This document shows, in pieces, positions 10,710 to 21,366 of a stretch of 64,000 nucleotides of DNA (within the stretch, counting starts at the first letter, position 1; every line of letters begins with the position of its first letter). This DNA is from Pseudofabraea citricarpa (Eukaryota > Ascomycota > Leotiomycetes > Helotiales > Dermateaceae). Location: the NCBI GenBank assembly GCA_029641185.1, contig JAPWGK010000019.1:744001-808000 (forward strand), given 5' to 3'. Made by a program: the position numbers and the translations under genes. Under the pieces are notes generated by a model. It saw nothing but the letters and a program-made list of their open reading frames with translations, was not told the DNA's origin and searched no databases.

Positions 10710-11421
10710 TCGGGATCGGGCATACTATCGGGTACAGTGTCAAGGGTGGAAGATTCGGATCATTGGCATGACTGGGTCATGACCTTGCTTGTCGTGTTTG
10801 TTTGTTTGTTGGTTGGTTGGTTGTATGTAGAAAAAAGCTGTGTACGGTCGGCGACCGCAGGAATCAAGCCTCTGCCTCAGGCAACCACAAGTCAGTCCAA
10901 ATGGAATTTAGCATAAAGAATCTCTTGTTCAATTCGCAAGCCACACACCACCGATCTTTCCTCATGTTTGTGAAATTCTATGCTGATTTATGGATGCATT
11001 ACTTCTTATTCAGATGAGTTCGGTAGCTCCAACTTGCCTCATCTATGCATAAACCTTCGAGAACTTCACATGTCAGGTCCCTCACTTGTCATACGTCATA
11101 CGTCATCATCATCATTTGAAATTCGAGCGTGCTCTATGGATCGAGGGAAACATGGAATTTCGAAACCATGCCAGTCGACCTTGCTTGCGAGAGTTTGTTC
11201 CACATATCTATTCATTATTCATTCAGTACACTAGCCTTCTTCCAAGGTATATAATAGCCCTGTCTGCTCCCATAGGCTATATCCTTTCAATACACAGCCG
11301 CATAGCCTTCTCGGGAACTGCCTCGGAGCCCAACAACATTCCATAAAGATAACAGGACTCTCCGAGTCACCCTCAGAAGATATTCCCAAAAACACAAAAA
11401 AGAAAACACAAACGGTCAAAT
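10710..11421. other. Intergenic: permease 3' end and caleosin promoter
   Basis: A GTTTGTTTGTTGGTTGGTTGG tract occurs just after the permease. TATATAAT at 11248-11255 lies about 170 bp upstream of the caleosin ATG, and the leader is A/C-rich (aaacacaaaaaag). Nothing else can be supported. Confidence 0.4.
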
Positions 11422-12356
11422 ATGGCACCCGCTCCCGTACAGAAGAATGGCACCGGGCATTTCGATACATATATTTCGGACGTTCCAGTGACTACAGAGC
11501 GAAAGCCGTACGTTCAGACAAGTGGCGATCCATTGAAGAATGCAGGTATGGTTTTATTTTTAAACGGTTTCCCAACTAGAATTTTCCTTCACATTGTTGA
11601 ATTGGTGCTGAACGAAATATAGGTACCCCAAGAGCAAATCAGGCTGCGTCTGTAGAGGAGCCATATGGCACAGAGAAGGGAGATTGGACACGCCAGTACA
11701 AACATCAAACCGTAATTGAGACACTCCAGCTACTCGTAAAACTCATATTCTTACAAGATACCAGGTCCTTCAACAGCACTGTGCTTTTTTTGACACGGAT
11801 TCCGATGGTGTTATCTGGCCCTTGGATACTTATCGCGGCTTCTACGCTCTGGGATATGGATTTTTCCTATCTTTTCTCTCTCTTGTCGTTATTCATTCCA
11901 ACTTTAGCTACCCCACCGTCCAAGGTCTTCTACCGGATCCCTTCTTTCGAATCTATATCGCGCGTATCCACAAAGACAAACATGGATCCGACTCAGGCAC
12001 CTACGACAATGAAGGTAGATTTATTCCCCAGAAATTCGAGGACATCTTTGCCAAATATGCCAGTGGTGACAAACAGGGTATTACTGGGAAAGAAATCATG
12101 AAATATATTCAAGGCCAAAGAGTGATTATGGATCCGATCGGATGGGGTGCTGCGATCTTTGAGTGTGAGTTGATTTTTTTCAGACTTACAAACCACTCTT
12201 CGTGGAGGAAAACAACTGACATATCCAGGGCTTGCTACATGGATCCTACTCTGGCCCGAAGATGGTAGAATGAAGAAGGAAGATATCCGAAGGATATACG
12301 ATGGTAGTCTCTTCTATGAAATGGCTGCAAGACGAGCCAAGAGCAAGACCAGATAA
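11422..12356 (+). CDS. Caleosin/peroxygenase family protein (4 exons, 246 aa)
   Basis: Model: 11422-11545, 11623-11711, 11765-12164, 12229-12356; all introns are GT-AG and the phases agree. Caleosins are lipid-droplet or membrane-associated, Ca2+- and haem-binding proteins, and many have peroxygenase activity on fatty-acid hydroperoxides. A single EF-hand is visible at residues 81-92 (FDTDSDGVIWPLD), preceded by the conserved His of QQHCAFFD. A hydrophobic segment with GYGFFLSFLSLVVIHS is the membrane-association part. The second conserved block, IHKDKHGSDSGTYD, supplies the second His. The C-terminus (EDIRRIYDGSLFYEMA) is typical of fungal members. The length is ordinary and no damage is seen. 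A TATA-like box lies about 170 bp upstream. Confidence 0.93.
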
Positions 12357-13048
12357 GGCTTGGCGAAATAAGAGATTCTGGCTTTTCTTTCCATGGTGCC
12401 AAGTATCAATAAAAGAGAGGCCTGAGACTCGGAGTTTCTTGATCGACAATTCATCATCAGGTCCTCATTAGAGCTTAGACTATCATTATCCAATACAGGT
12501 TTATGCTACGGCGCAAAGACCCTTGTCACTTCAACTCCTTTTTGAAATACCACGTCTTTCATTGGTATCTGAGCTTTTTAATAAAACAAACAAGCGTGCC
12601 GAGCATATTTGGAAAATAAAATAAAAAGCGAGCTGGCCTGAATTGTGTGCGGGCAATGGCTAAAGAATCCAGCAATCTAATAATTGCGGTACGATCATGA
12701 ATTTGTACATCTGTACAACTTCGGTTACGCTGGCCCCTAACGATACTGATAATCCCGAGCAGATAGCCTTTTTAATACGACTTCATAGTTTGTAGTCTGA
12801 AAATCCCCGTGCTGACCTAGCGATCTGGGCCGCATGAAGGAATAGATCCTCGCCGGCATATACACGGTGTATTCCCATCTCCACCACGTACCAAAGCGCG
12901 CGCAGCCGGGGGGAGGGAGGGGTGTTCACCGTTCTTCCACCTTTGAATAAAGTCCCAGGCATACTCCAAAGTCCCACATCCCGTTGTCATAATTCCCCTG
13001 AGGCCAAAAAAAAAGACCCCAAAAAGAAGAAATAAATTAAAGCAAGAG
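12357..13048. other. Intergenic, AT-rich then CT/GA-rich
   Basis: No coding sequence is supported. The last 60 bp before the next ATG are purine-rich (aaaaaaaaagaccccaaaaag), a normal fungal leader texture. Confidence 0.35.
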
Positions 13049-14621
13049 ATGGCGGCGACTTCAGAGCACCTGAAAGATGAGATCGCGACCCTGATCCGAG
13101 ATCTCGGCTCGCTTGCAGACGCACTTGGCGAGGACGATGGAGCTGCTCGAAAGGAAATGCTGGTCAAGGCTCGCACTTTAACGCATGCACTCGAGACGCC
13201 TCTGGATGCTATCCTGCGAATGCTGTGGGCGGAGGTAACTACAAACCCCATGCTCCTCTCGTACGCCATACTTTTTATGCGATGCATATTCGAGATCTCG
13301 TCACTGATCCGTGTGCGATGACTTAGCCTGCTCTGTTCACCTCGATGAAGGTCGCGATCGACCTGCAGCTTTTTGCAAAGATGGCTGATGGGAGAGATGC
13401 ACCGATGAGTATAGCTGATTTGGCAGTTGCGACTCATTCCGATCCGGTGCTATTGAGTAAGTGTCTTCGCTTCACTTGCTTACGTTCCCTTGAAAATGAA
13501 GCGAGCGGGCGACCCAAACACTTTCTAATCTTCTGATTTCCAGGTCGATTACTAAAACATATGGCTGCAACCGAGGTTCTAAAGGAGACGTCTGCGGATC
13601 ACTACACACTCACAGCATTATCACGAGCACTAATCGAGCCGAAGTACTCTGATCCATTCCCCCTCTTGTTCGTAGCCTTTTCCACTCGACCCAGGCAAGA
13701 AACAGAAAAAGAAAAAGAAAAGCAAGAGAATAAACTAAGACTCGGATGAAAAACTTATAGTTTCGACCTCATCGAACCATCATATAAAGCCATCCCGACC
13801 CTGCTCTCCCAAACCTCATACGCCAACCCGCAAGATTCCAAGAACGGCGTATTCCAGATAGCCAACAAGACGTCGCTCAGCTGGTTCGAGTACCTGAACA
13901 CGCACCCGGAGCGGCTGATGCAGTTCGGCAGCCTGATGCGCCTCTACGGCAGCGAGCGCCAGAAATGGTACGACCCCTGCGCGGACTTCTCGCCCGTGAT
14001 CCGGGAACTGGTCGAGGCAGCGACGGGCGACGACGAGGTGCTGCTCATCGACATCGCCGGAAACATGGGCCACGAGATCGCGGCGTTCAGTGAGAGATTC
14101 CCCGAAGTCAGGGGTAGGCTGATGCTGCAGGACCTGCCGCCTGTCGTCGAGGAGGCCAGGAAGTTCCTGCCGGCGAGGATCGAGGCGCAGGAGTATGATT
14201 TCTTCACGCCTCAGCCTGTTATCGGTGCGTCTTTCTCTCGTTTTTTTCCCCCTCATCCCGGAGATGCTAAGAAGCAAATCTAGGAGCCCGTGCCTATTTT
14301 ATCAAGAACACCTTCCATAACTGGTCCGATGCCGATGTTCTCAAGGCTCTCAGGAACCAGGCGTCAGCCATGAAGCCGCGATACTCGAAGTTGCTCCTTC
14401 ACGAGAACGTCATCCCGGCCCAGAACGCGCACTGGCTGAGCACGGGCTTGGATATCATCATGATGGCGTGCTTCAGCACGCAGGAGAGGAAAGAAGAGAC
14501 GTGGAGAGAGCTGATCGAGCAAGCGGGCTTGAAGACTTTGAAGATCTGGCAAGGTCGACCAGGGGAAGAGAGCCTTATTGAATGTGTGTTAGAGGAGGAG
14601 GAGGAAGAGGAGGAGAGTTAA
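13049..14621 (+). CDS. SAM-dependent O-methyltransferase, COMT-like class (5 exons, 413 aa)
   Basis: Model: 13049-13234, 13327-13456, 13544-13667, 13761-14224, 14284-14621. The third intron uses a GTTCGT donor, required by phase. The family methylates hydroxyls of polyketides, phenolics and similar small molecules. An N-terminal helical dimerisation region (about 1-180) is followed by SAM motif I LLIDIAGNMGHE, motif II-like RLMLQDLPPVV, and a catalytic block AYFIKNTFHNWSD in which His is the usual base. A C-terminal motif (LHENVIPAQNAHWLSTGLDI ... STQERKEETWRELIE) is typical of fungal secondary-metabolite O-methyltransferases. The protein ends in an unusual run of about ten Glu before the last Ser. 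No polyketide or peptide synthase gene is in the window, so the substrate cannot be inferred from neighbours. Confidence 0.9.
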
Positions 14622-15118
14622 TTTGAAGGATTGCCTTTTATTTCTTCCTTTACTTCTTTCTTTCTGGCTTTAGATCTTGGAGCGAATATATAGAGATAGA
14701 TGCATACATAGATGTAGGGGTAGAATTTGGACGTGTCTAGATAGTGTAAAAAACAAGGAATACCCCGAGAACTTTGAGCCATACCAAAGCATGCTCTGAA
14801 AAACGTCTCGTTTCTCCCTCGTTGTGGCAGAAATGCAAACCCTCAATTGATTGATGCCCGTACCAAGAGAAAGAAAAAGAGAAAACAGCTCCCCAGCGCT
14901 CGGTTCGGCATTCAAAAAAAGAAAAAAGTCTCGCGTTTAAGCGACCCGGTACTAATAGAATCCATGTCTGCAGGTCGTGTTGCAATTTTATCTGCTGATC
15001 AGTCTTCGAGGTTATATGAGCTAGCTAGATCTTTGTTCCTTTTTTCCTTTTTTTTCTTTTCTTTTATTTCGTCAAGTATATACCTAGCGTTCAGGTCTTT
15101 CGGGTCGTGCAGGTCTCT

Positions 15119-15154
15119 CAGATCTACCAGATCTCCCAGATCTCCCAGATCCCC
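15119..15154. repeat. 9-bp tandem repeat (CAGATCTMC)x4
   Basis: Four consecutive units are CAGATCTAC, CAGATCTCC, CAGATCTCC and CAGATCCCC. Confidence 0.8.
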
Positions 15155-15407
15155 GAGACCTCTCGGGCCACCCTCGCTAGTTGCAAGAACCACAAATCAT
15201 CAGAGAAGGAAGAAAGGAACGGCATTGTAAACAAAAGAGCACATGGTAGAAATACCAGGGGGTCACACAAAGATCAAACCACAAATCCAGTACAGTAATA
15301 TTCATTACAACTCTATTAATCCCTGCTAACTGGTCCACTGTATCCCTGTAGCGACAGGTCCAACAAAACCGGCCAGCGAGTCATTGACCGGGTGCAACTG
15401 CAATTAC

Positions 15408-15445
15408 AACTATAACTATAACTATAATTATAACTATAACTATAT
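15408..15445. repeat. Hexanucleotide repeat (AACTAT)n
   Basis: About six units of AACTAT, one changed to AATTAT, ending in TATATA. It is a simple microsatellite. Confidence 0.8.
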
Positions 15446-16129
15446 ACGCAACTACATACGCAATTCCAGATGCCAGGAGCAAAGAGAGGAACCAATCGTC
15501 AAGAACCCGTACAGGTCCTGCCGTTAACCAATGAAGTATGTGCGGCAATTCTTGTTTTTCTTCATTCACCCATCTGGGTTTTCGGTTGCCATGCATAATT
15601 CTGTGCACGTAGCATTCGCCGATGAGCTTGAGTGGTTGTCACTTTCAAGCAGAAACAGTCGATCCGCCTGTGTCTCTGTCGACAACCAGAGCCGGCCGAA
15701 AAATTCCCCGAGTATTGGTGGCAGTTCTGGATCCGTTTCGTGCCCAGTCCAGTCCAGTCTTTGGTTCCAGGCACTTATGACCGGATATGATTGATGGAAT
15801 CATTGAAAGAAGAGAGCAAATCATGCAAGGGCACGTAGACGTAGACTTGCATGCCATACCTGCAAAGGTCATCATCTACAGCCAGGCCTTACAGCAAATA
15901 ATCTTCGTAGAAAGAAATAACAACAAAAATTCCAATGGCAACAAAATGAAACAAACATGCAAAACCGTATAACTGATGACCTCTCCCACACTTCGCATAA
16001 ACTTTGACGCGGAAGAGAGGATCTATAGAACAAATTTCTTTGTCTACCCTTAGAGCACCATCGAGCGACGAATAAGGTAGATTTCTATTAAAAGCTTGAC
16101 CTTCAAGGTTTGCAGTCTTTCCAATTTGT

Positions 16130-17260
16130 CAACCATCCACCTGCAGGACATGAGGTGGTGAGCTGAACTGGTCCACATGACTAAATCGATGCCATAAGAT
16201 ATTAGATTGGCCAGTCGCACTGCAGGTGCACCTTTGGTCCTTCATACCAGCTAAAATACCGGCACTCATTCGTGATAACCCAGTCTCATTTTGGCTGAAA
16301 GCACGACCTGTTGCCAAAGCCACCTATGAAGACAGAGTCACATCAAGCAGATGAGCCCAGAGCACACAAATGATGTCCAAGCTTCTCGACTCCTCGATAT
16401 GATGCTAGAAAAACTGCAAGTAGACTGAACGGGTGACATAGCTACCTTGTTCAAGATTTAGCCAGATAGAATTCATTTCGTGGGTGTTTCTTGCCAAGCT
16501 CAGAACAGCATAGGCTGACTCACTGTATAAAGTGATGATACCATTGTTATCACTGACTCAAGAGGCAATAGACGCCTTGTCACTGAGCCATTGGAGTTCT
16601 TGGAAAGTAGACTGCTCAGAATTTGCACGAATTTGCTTGCTTCCGTATATCAGAATCAATGTTCAGATAAGTAACCTGCGACGATCCGTGGAACTGTTCG
16701 TGACGAGCAAACTCTTGAAAAAAAAAATCTTCCCTGCGCTCCTGATACAATGCCACCATTTCTGCGAAGTCTTTCCATTTGAAGACGGTTTTACCGACGC
16801 AGACTGTAGCTTCTCTGGCCAGAGCGATGTCCTGAACATACCAACGCCAGCTAAACCATGGCCTTCTCATCAAGTTCCGAAGCGCTTTCCACTCTTGAAC
16901 CCGCTCGATATTTTGAATGGCGTCGTCAAATTTCTTTGGGGTTGAAGAGGTCTTTGAATTTTCAGGAAGTTATGAGTTTGCTATTTTCTTGCGTTGGTAA
17001 GCCGAGCCACAGAATAAAACAGTTCCCTATCAGAATTTCGGTATGAGAAGAGAAACGAAAACAGAAACCGAGTATTTACAATGTAGATATCGGTTACTTG
17101 CTGATGGATCTTGGCCATCTTCATTAATTGCGTTCTTTTTTCCTTGTGTTCGTCTTGATTGATACGAAGCGCAATCTATCCGCATCTTTGAGCCCAAGAC
17201 TTTGCAATGCTTCCGCAAGGGACGACTTGAGGGCAATTTGTGATATCAGCTTGAGAAGTG
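16130..17260 (-). pseudogene. Heterokaryon-incompatibility (HET) domain gene, decayed
   Basis: Minus-strand fragments match the HET domain (PF06985) in order but in different frames. They are: ALQSLGLKDADRL (about 17200); RINQDEHKEKRTQLMKMAKI and QQVTDIYI (about 17090-17160); FILWLGLPTQENSKL (about 17000); and a long stretch KKFDDAIQNIERVQEWKALR ... RRPWFSWRWYVQDIALAREA (16800-16935). A C-terminal piece, GRAFSQNETGLSRMSAGI, lies at about 16290. The expected LWVDAL box before INQD appears deleted, frames shift, and stops follow ANSCKF at about 16616. An intron near 17030-17080 may explain one break, but not all. Intact HET proteins trigger cell death on encountering non-self; this copy cannot encode one. 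Confidence 0.75.
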
Positions 17261-18151
17261 AATGATATTGTTGGTAGGGCCAGGTAAGTTTGGTGTTGAA
17301 TTGGGCCGGAATCCACCCATTGCTTCAGCCATGACTTGTGTATATCGTATCGGCGCAAAGAGCCGCATTGTGGAAGAAAGAGGTTCTTGAAGATTATACC
17401 CAACCATGACCTGCTTTAAAGAGAGAAAAACAAAAGCCTTGACGGCGGGCGAGACTGAAAGATTTGGTAGGTCTGATTGGCTTTTCGTTCTTTGAAGGAT
17501 GCAACCCTTCCTTCGGAATTGACCTAGCTATACAGCATGATAGATGATTCCTGAAAGTCTTCTATCCAGTATCCACAATAATAGTCTTGGAATATTGAGC
17601 TCACTAAAGCACAGAAGCAACGCCAGAGAGCATCCCAATGACAATTATCCTAGAAAGAAAACCGAAGCATGCGTATCAATAACCTTTCCAAAGAAAGGCA
17701 AAGGTTGATGATATACGAGGAGAACTACTCCACTGTATCGGGAAGTTTCGAGCCCATGGGCAACACGAACGCGAACACGACAAGGGGGGGAGGGGGAACA
17801 TCTCAGTAACGTTCTTCCAAAGAGAGCATCTCTGTTGTGTTCGTGGCTCTTTGCTCTTCGCATAGAATGAATATCTAGAAGCAGAGCAGCCACAAATCGC
17901 ACGGCATATGTCTGTGCAGTAGAATCGTCAATGAAGAGAAAGAAGAGAAGGAGGATAGACGAGACGCGACAGAGGAAATGAAATTAGCGTAGACATGTAG
18001 CGCGACGCGGAGGAGTATCCGGGGTTATCTTGGCTTTCGACCATCCTTGTCCTTGTCGTCGCCAACACACAGGCGATTTCATCTGCAGCAACCCTTTCAG
18101 CGAGACAGGGCATCTACTGGCCAGATGGCAGTGCCATACACGAAAAGGCCA

Positions 18152-18193
18152 GAATCTAGAATCCGGAATCCAGAATTCGGAATCTAGAATCTT
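18152..18193. repeat. 7-bp tandem repeat (GAATCNN)x6
   Basis: Six consecutive heptamers: GAATCTA, GAATCCG, GAATCCA, GAATTCG, GAATCTA, GAATCTT. The first five bases are kept in five of six units, while the last two vary. Confidence 0.85.
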
Positions 18194-19025
18194 ACAGTAC
18201 CCAGTTTCGATTTCTGAGCTGGTGTTTGGGAAAACTCGAACGAACCAACGGGAACCTAAAGCCGGAAATCATTACATCATCACATAAGAACCACCACCAC
18301 CACGAGGCTGCTGTACTGTAAAGTTCGTTCGGCAATACTGTATAGTAAGGGTAATCGATCAATTAATTCAAAAGCCCTTAAAAGCATGACATATTTTTTT
18401 TAACATTGTAGCTTGGAAGGCTATCCCATCATACATAATCCATACAGGTATTGTAGGTATGCTCTAGCGGTACATACCGTACCGCAGCAGCAGCATTCAG
18501 GCTTACTTTGAGCATGGCCCTCCTCTTCCCCCATCCGAGCCAACGGCACCATCCCATGCCATCCCATGCCATGCCTTCGGGAACGTGTCAGCGTATCCCG
18601 CCACGAGAAGAGAAGCAGCAAAAGAAGAGGGGGAAAAAGGGTCATAGAGTATCTACCTTCATTCCCAAACCGAAGAACGTGCACATGGATTTTCTTTCAG
18701 CCCCGTCTCGTCTGCCTCTCTCTTTCCAGGTTGTTCTAGCGAGCGTATGGGTATATCCCGACCGCGACTCTGAAGACCCCGTAAGCTAGCCTCCCACCAC
18801 CTCTTCCCGCACTCCACTCTTGGTATGTGGTATGTGGTACAGTATGTGGCATCGTACGGTACCGTCGTCGAATACCAAGAGAAGCCAAGGCAGAGAGAAA
18901 CAAAAGCACCAAGAAATGAGAGATGGCTGAGTGGGGGAGAAGGGAACCTCCCACAAAACTTCTACGTTCCGCCGTTTCTTTTCATGTCGTAGCAATGGCA
19001 ACGGATGAGTGAGCCAGCTACGTAG

Positions 19026-19050
19026 ACGAGACGAGACGAGACGAGACGAG
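19026..19050. repeat. Pentanucleotide repeat (ACGAG)x5
   Basis: Five perfect units. Confidence 0.9.
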
Positions 19051-19492
19051 AATAATCCACCAATCTGCTTGACGTGTGTGGCAGACAGAAAGGGGTGAGG
19101 AGGGGTCTATCGCCAATAATAAGGAAGAGACTTACTTGTACATTTCTGCATATACGGTTGTAATTGACATAGCAAAACCCAAGAAAGCAGTTCAAAAACT
19201 CTCCACCAATCTCATCCCATTCCAATCCATCCCATACCAATCCACGACCCAAAACAAAACAAAACAAGAGAAAAAGAGAGAAGAAACGAAAACGCCACAC
19301 CAGCATCATAATCGAAACCCCAAAAAAAAAGAGACGCCGGGCGCCGCAGAAATAGAGATGGGTCAAGCCAAAGCCGAAGCTACTATAGCGTGGTGCGGCT
19401 GCCCCGATCTTGTTTCTCTCCCACGAGGCGCGAGGCGTCAGTACCTTGGCTAGCGTGCGACTCGGAATCTTGCTTTCTCGACCCCCTAATTT

Positions 19493-19534
19493 GGAGCTGG
19501 AGCTGGGGCTGGGGCTGATGCTGATGCTGATGCT
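19493..19534. repeat. Hexanucleotide repeat (GRNGCT)x7
   Basis: Units are GGAGCT x2, GGGGCT x2 and GATGCT x3 in succession. Confidence 0.85.
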
Positions 19535-20446
19535 GGCGAAGTATCGATTGATAAGGGCCAGAGGAGGAGAAAGTGGACGAGACGGACTGTATGAAAGTGT
19601 ATCAACCCACGCGAGACGTCACCATGACGACAAAGAAAAGGGGGGGCGAGGGGGAGAGAACAGAGGACAGTACAGTACAGAAATTGTGAACGGGTATAGA
19701 ATAAATGTTCATTATTCAACCTATCTAAGAAGTTCCCTCCCTTTGCTCACTTCCATCCCCGAAAGAACCCTCCCACCCCCATTTCCCCTTCCTCACCCCA
19801 AAAGAAATCCCATTCATCAAGGTGACCGCAGAAGAAAAAAGGAAAGAAAAAAAGGTAGTGAAAAAGAAATAGCCCAGCCATTCTAAAAAAAAACCAACTC
19901 CGCTTCATCTCCCTACCAAAAAGAAAATCGTTGCTTGGGTTATACGGTGAGTTGATCCCCATCTAAAGTTGTTTTGGGCCCCCATTTTCTTCGTCCCCAT
20001 CTGCTACATGAGAGAAAGATATGGGAAAGGTGGCAAAATCGCGAAAGAATAAAGAAAAGCAGGTACCAGTGGCGCCAACGTGATATTAAACAAATCCCAA
20101 CTGGTTGTAACCCCATCGCTAATAAAATACTATAGCAAGTAAAAGTGGACAAAAGGAAATATGGTAGGTAACCATTAGTGTATTTTCAGTATGTGTCGTT
20201 CCGACGGCCCTTTCTAAATTTGCGGAGTTGGTGACACATGAGTGATGGAAGTGTGTTGTACTTGTGCTCCTATACCAGCAGGGCACAGAAAAGGCCGCTT
20301 GATTATCATCTCCGTTTGCAGATCCATGCAAGTCTCCGATTCTTATCGTCATGTCCGCCTTCTATCTCATTTCCAAGGCTCGAATGCCGGGGCTCGTCTC
20401 CGTTGTACCGAAAGCGGAATTGTTTTTTTCTTCTTTCTTTTTTGAT

Positions 20447-21366
20447 TTACATGGCTGCGATGGTCGCCGAGTTCCTCTTGCCACGTAGACTCCATCGCTG
20501 CTTCTTTTGCTTCGATTCTGCTGCTGCCATTGCTGTGGGGGGAGATTTCTTGAGTACTGGAGGGCTGTCGTGTAGAGGAGCTTCACCAAGCTTTCGGGTG
20601 GTGCTTGTATGTAATCGGTCAAAGATGTCTTGCTCCGCGTAGGTGACTGGTTGAGGTCGCTGAGAATGTCTGTTCACTCGTTGTGTTGTAGCAATTTCAA
20701 GATTGTCGGACGAATTGGAGCTAGTGCTGTTGCCTGAGCTTTCAACTGGCGAGACATCTGACAAGTGTTAATATTGATAGGACGTGAGCACATAGGACGA
20801 GGATATTATTCACCTTCACTCGCAACGTTGCTAGCCAATGGGCTAGGCCTAACACTGGATCCCAAACCGGAGTCGTGATAAGAATGGCCTCTAATTGGTT
20901 TGCGTCGCTTCTGCATCGGAGCCTCAGTGGGGTAATGTCGGTCTCGGTCAGCATTGTTATCTCGATCAAACCATGCTGGTCCTGGATTGTAGCTATTGTA
21001 GCTATTGTTTCGTGCAAAAGCGGGCATCGGAGGAGCTTGCGAGCTAGACGCTCCAGCGTCAGACTGAGGAGGTCCGTATTGAGAGCCGGGACCAAACTGG
21101 GTAGCATAAGAAACAGTTGAGAGGTAACTGCCATTGCGGCTGATTCTCATCTGACTTCTTCTCTGATGTTGTTCCTTAATCTTGGGGCGATCTTCGACTT
21201 TCCAACTTGATGGGGCTCCAGAGAGGGCATCCACTGCGGCATGGGTGGGTACATGCTTGTATGGAAGCTTGGCAGCAACTTCCTCGGTGACTTCCTTTGC
21301 CTTTTCTTTGCCCTTGTACTCCTTCGCCGCCTTCTTCGATAGCTTAATCTTGGAGAATACCGACAT
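20447..21366 (-). CDS. Conserved fungal protein of unknown function, basic and Ser-rich (2 exons, 287 aa)
   Basis: Minus-strand model: exon 1 21366-20814, intron 20813-20758 (gtgaat...ttgtcag), exon 2 20757-20447; the phase agrees (codon split G|AT). The start is MSVFSKIKLSKKAAKEY; the frame is open upstream but has no convincing earlier coding. The first 80 residues are a basic helix followed by a block (YKHVPTHAAVDALSGAPSSW, then RPKIKEQHQRRSQMRIS) that I have the impression is strongly conserved among filamentous ascomycetes as an unnamed protein. The rest is Ser/Asn/Pro-rich and probably disordered, with many possible phosphorylation sites and a C-terminal basic patch (KKQRWSLRGKR). There are no membrane segments and no catalytic motif. 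The function is unknown. Confidence 0.8.

Larger units (their letters stand above)
14622..16128. other. Intergenic with short tandem repeats
   Basis: No gene is supported. Contents: poly-T/CT tracts at 15030-15070, a 9-bp repeat at 15119-15154, a 6-bp repeat at 15408-15445, and generally low-complexity sequence. Frames on both strands in this stretch are biased and lack domains. Confidence 0.4.
17261..20446. other. Gene-poor intergenic region with microsatellites
   Basis: No coding region can be supported. The stretch has CT/GA-rich tracts, several short tandem repeats (listed separately), homopurine runs near 19240-19340 and C-rich blocks near 19770-19800. Longer frames, such as 19410-19886 plus, are low-complexity. 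Confidence 0.45.

Noticed and set aside
19410..19886. 158-codon plus-strand frame
   Set aside because: Built on the GRNGCT repeat and purine-rich tracts; low-complexity, with a comparable frame on the other strand.
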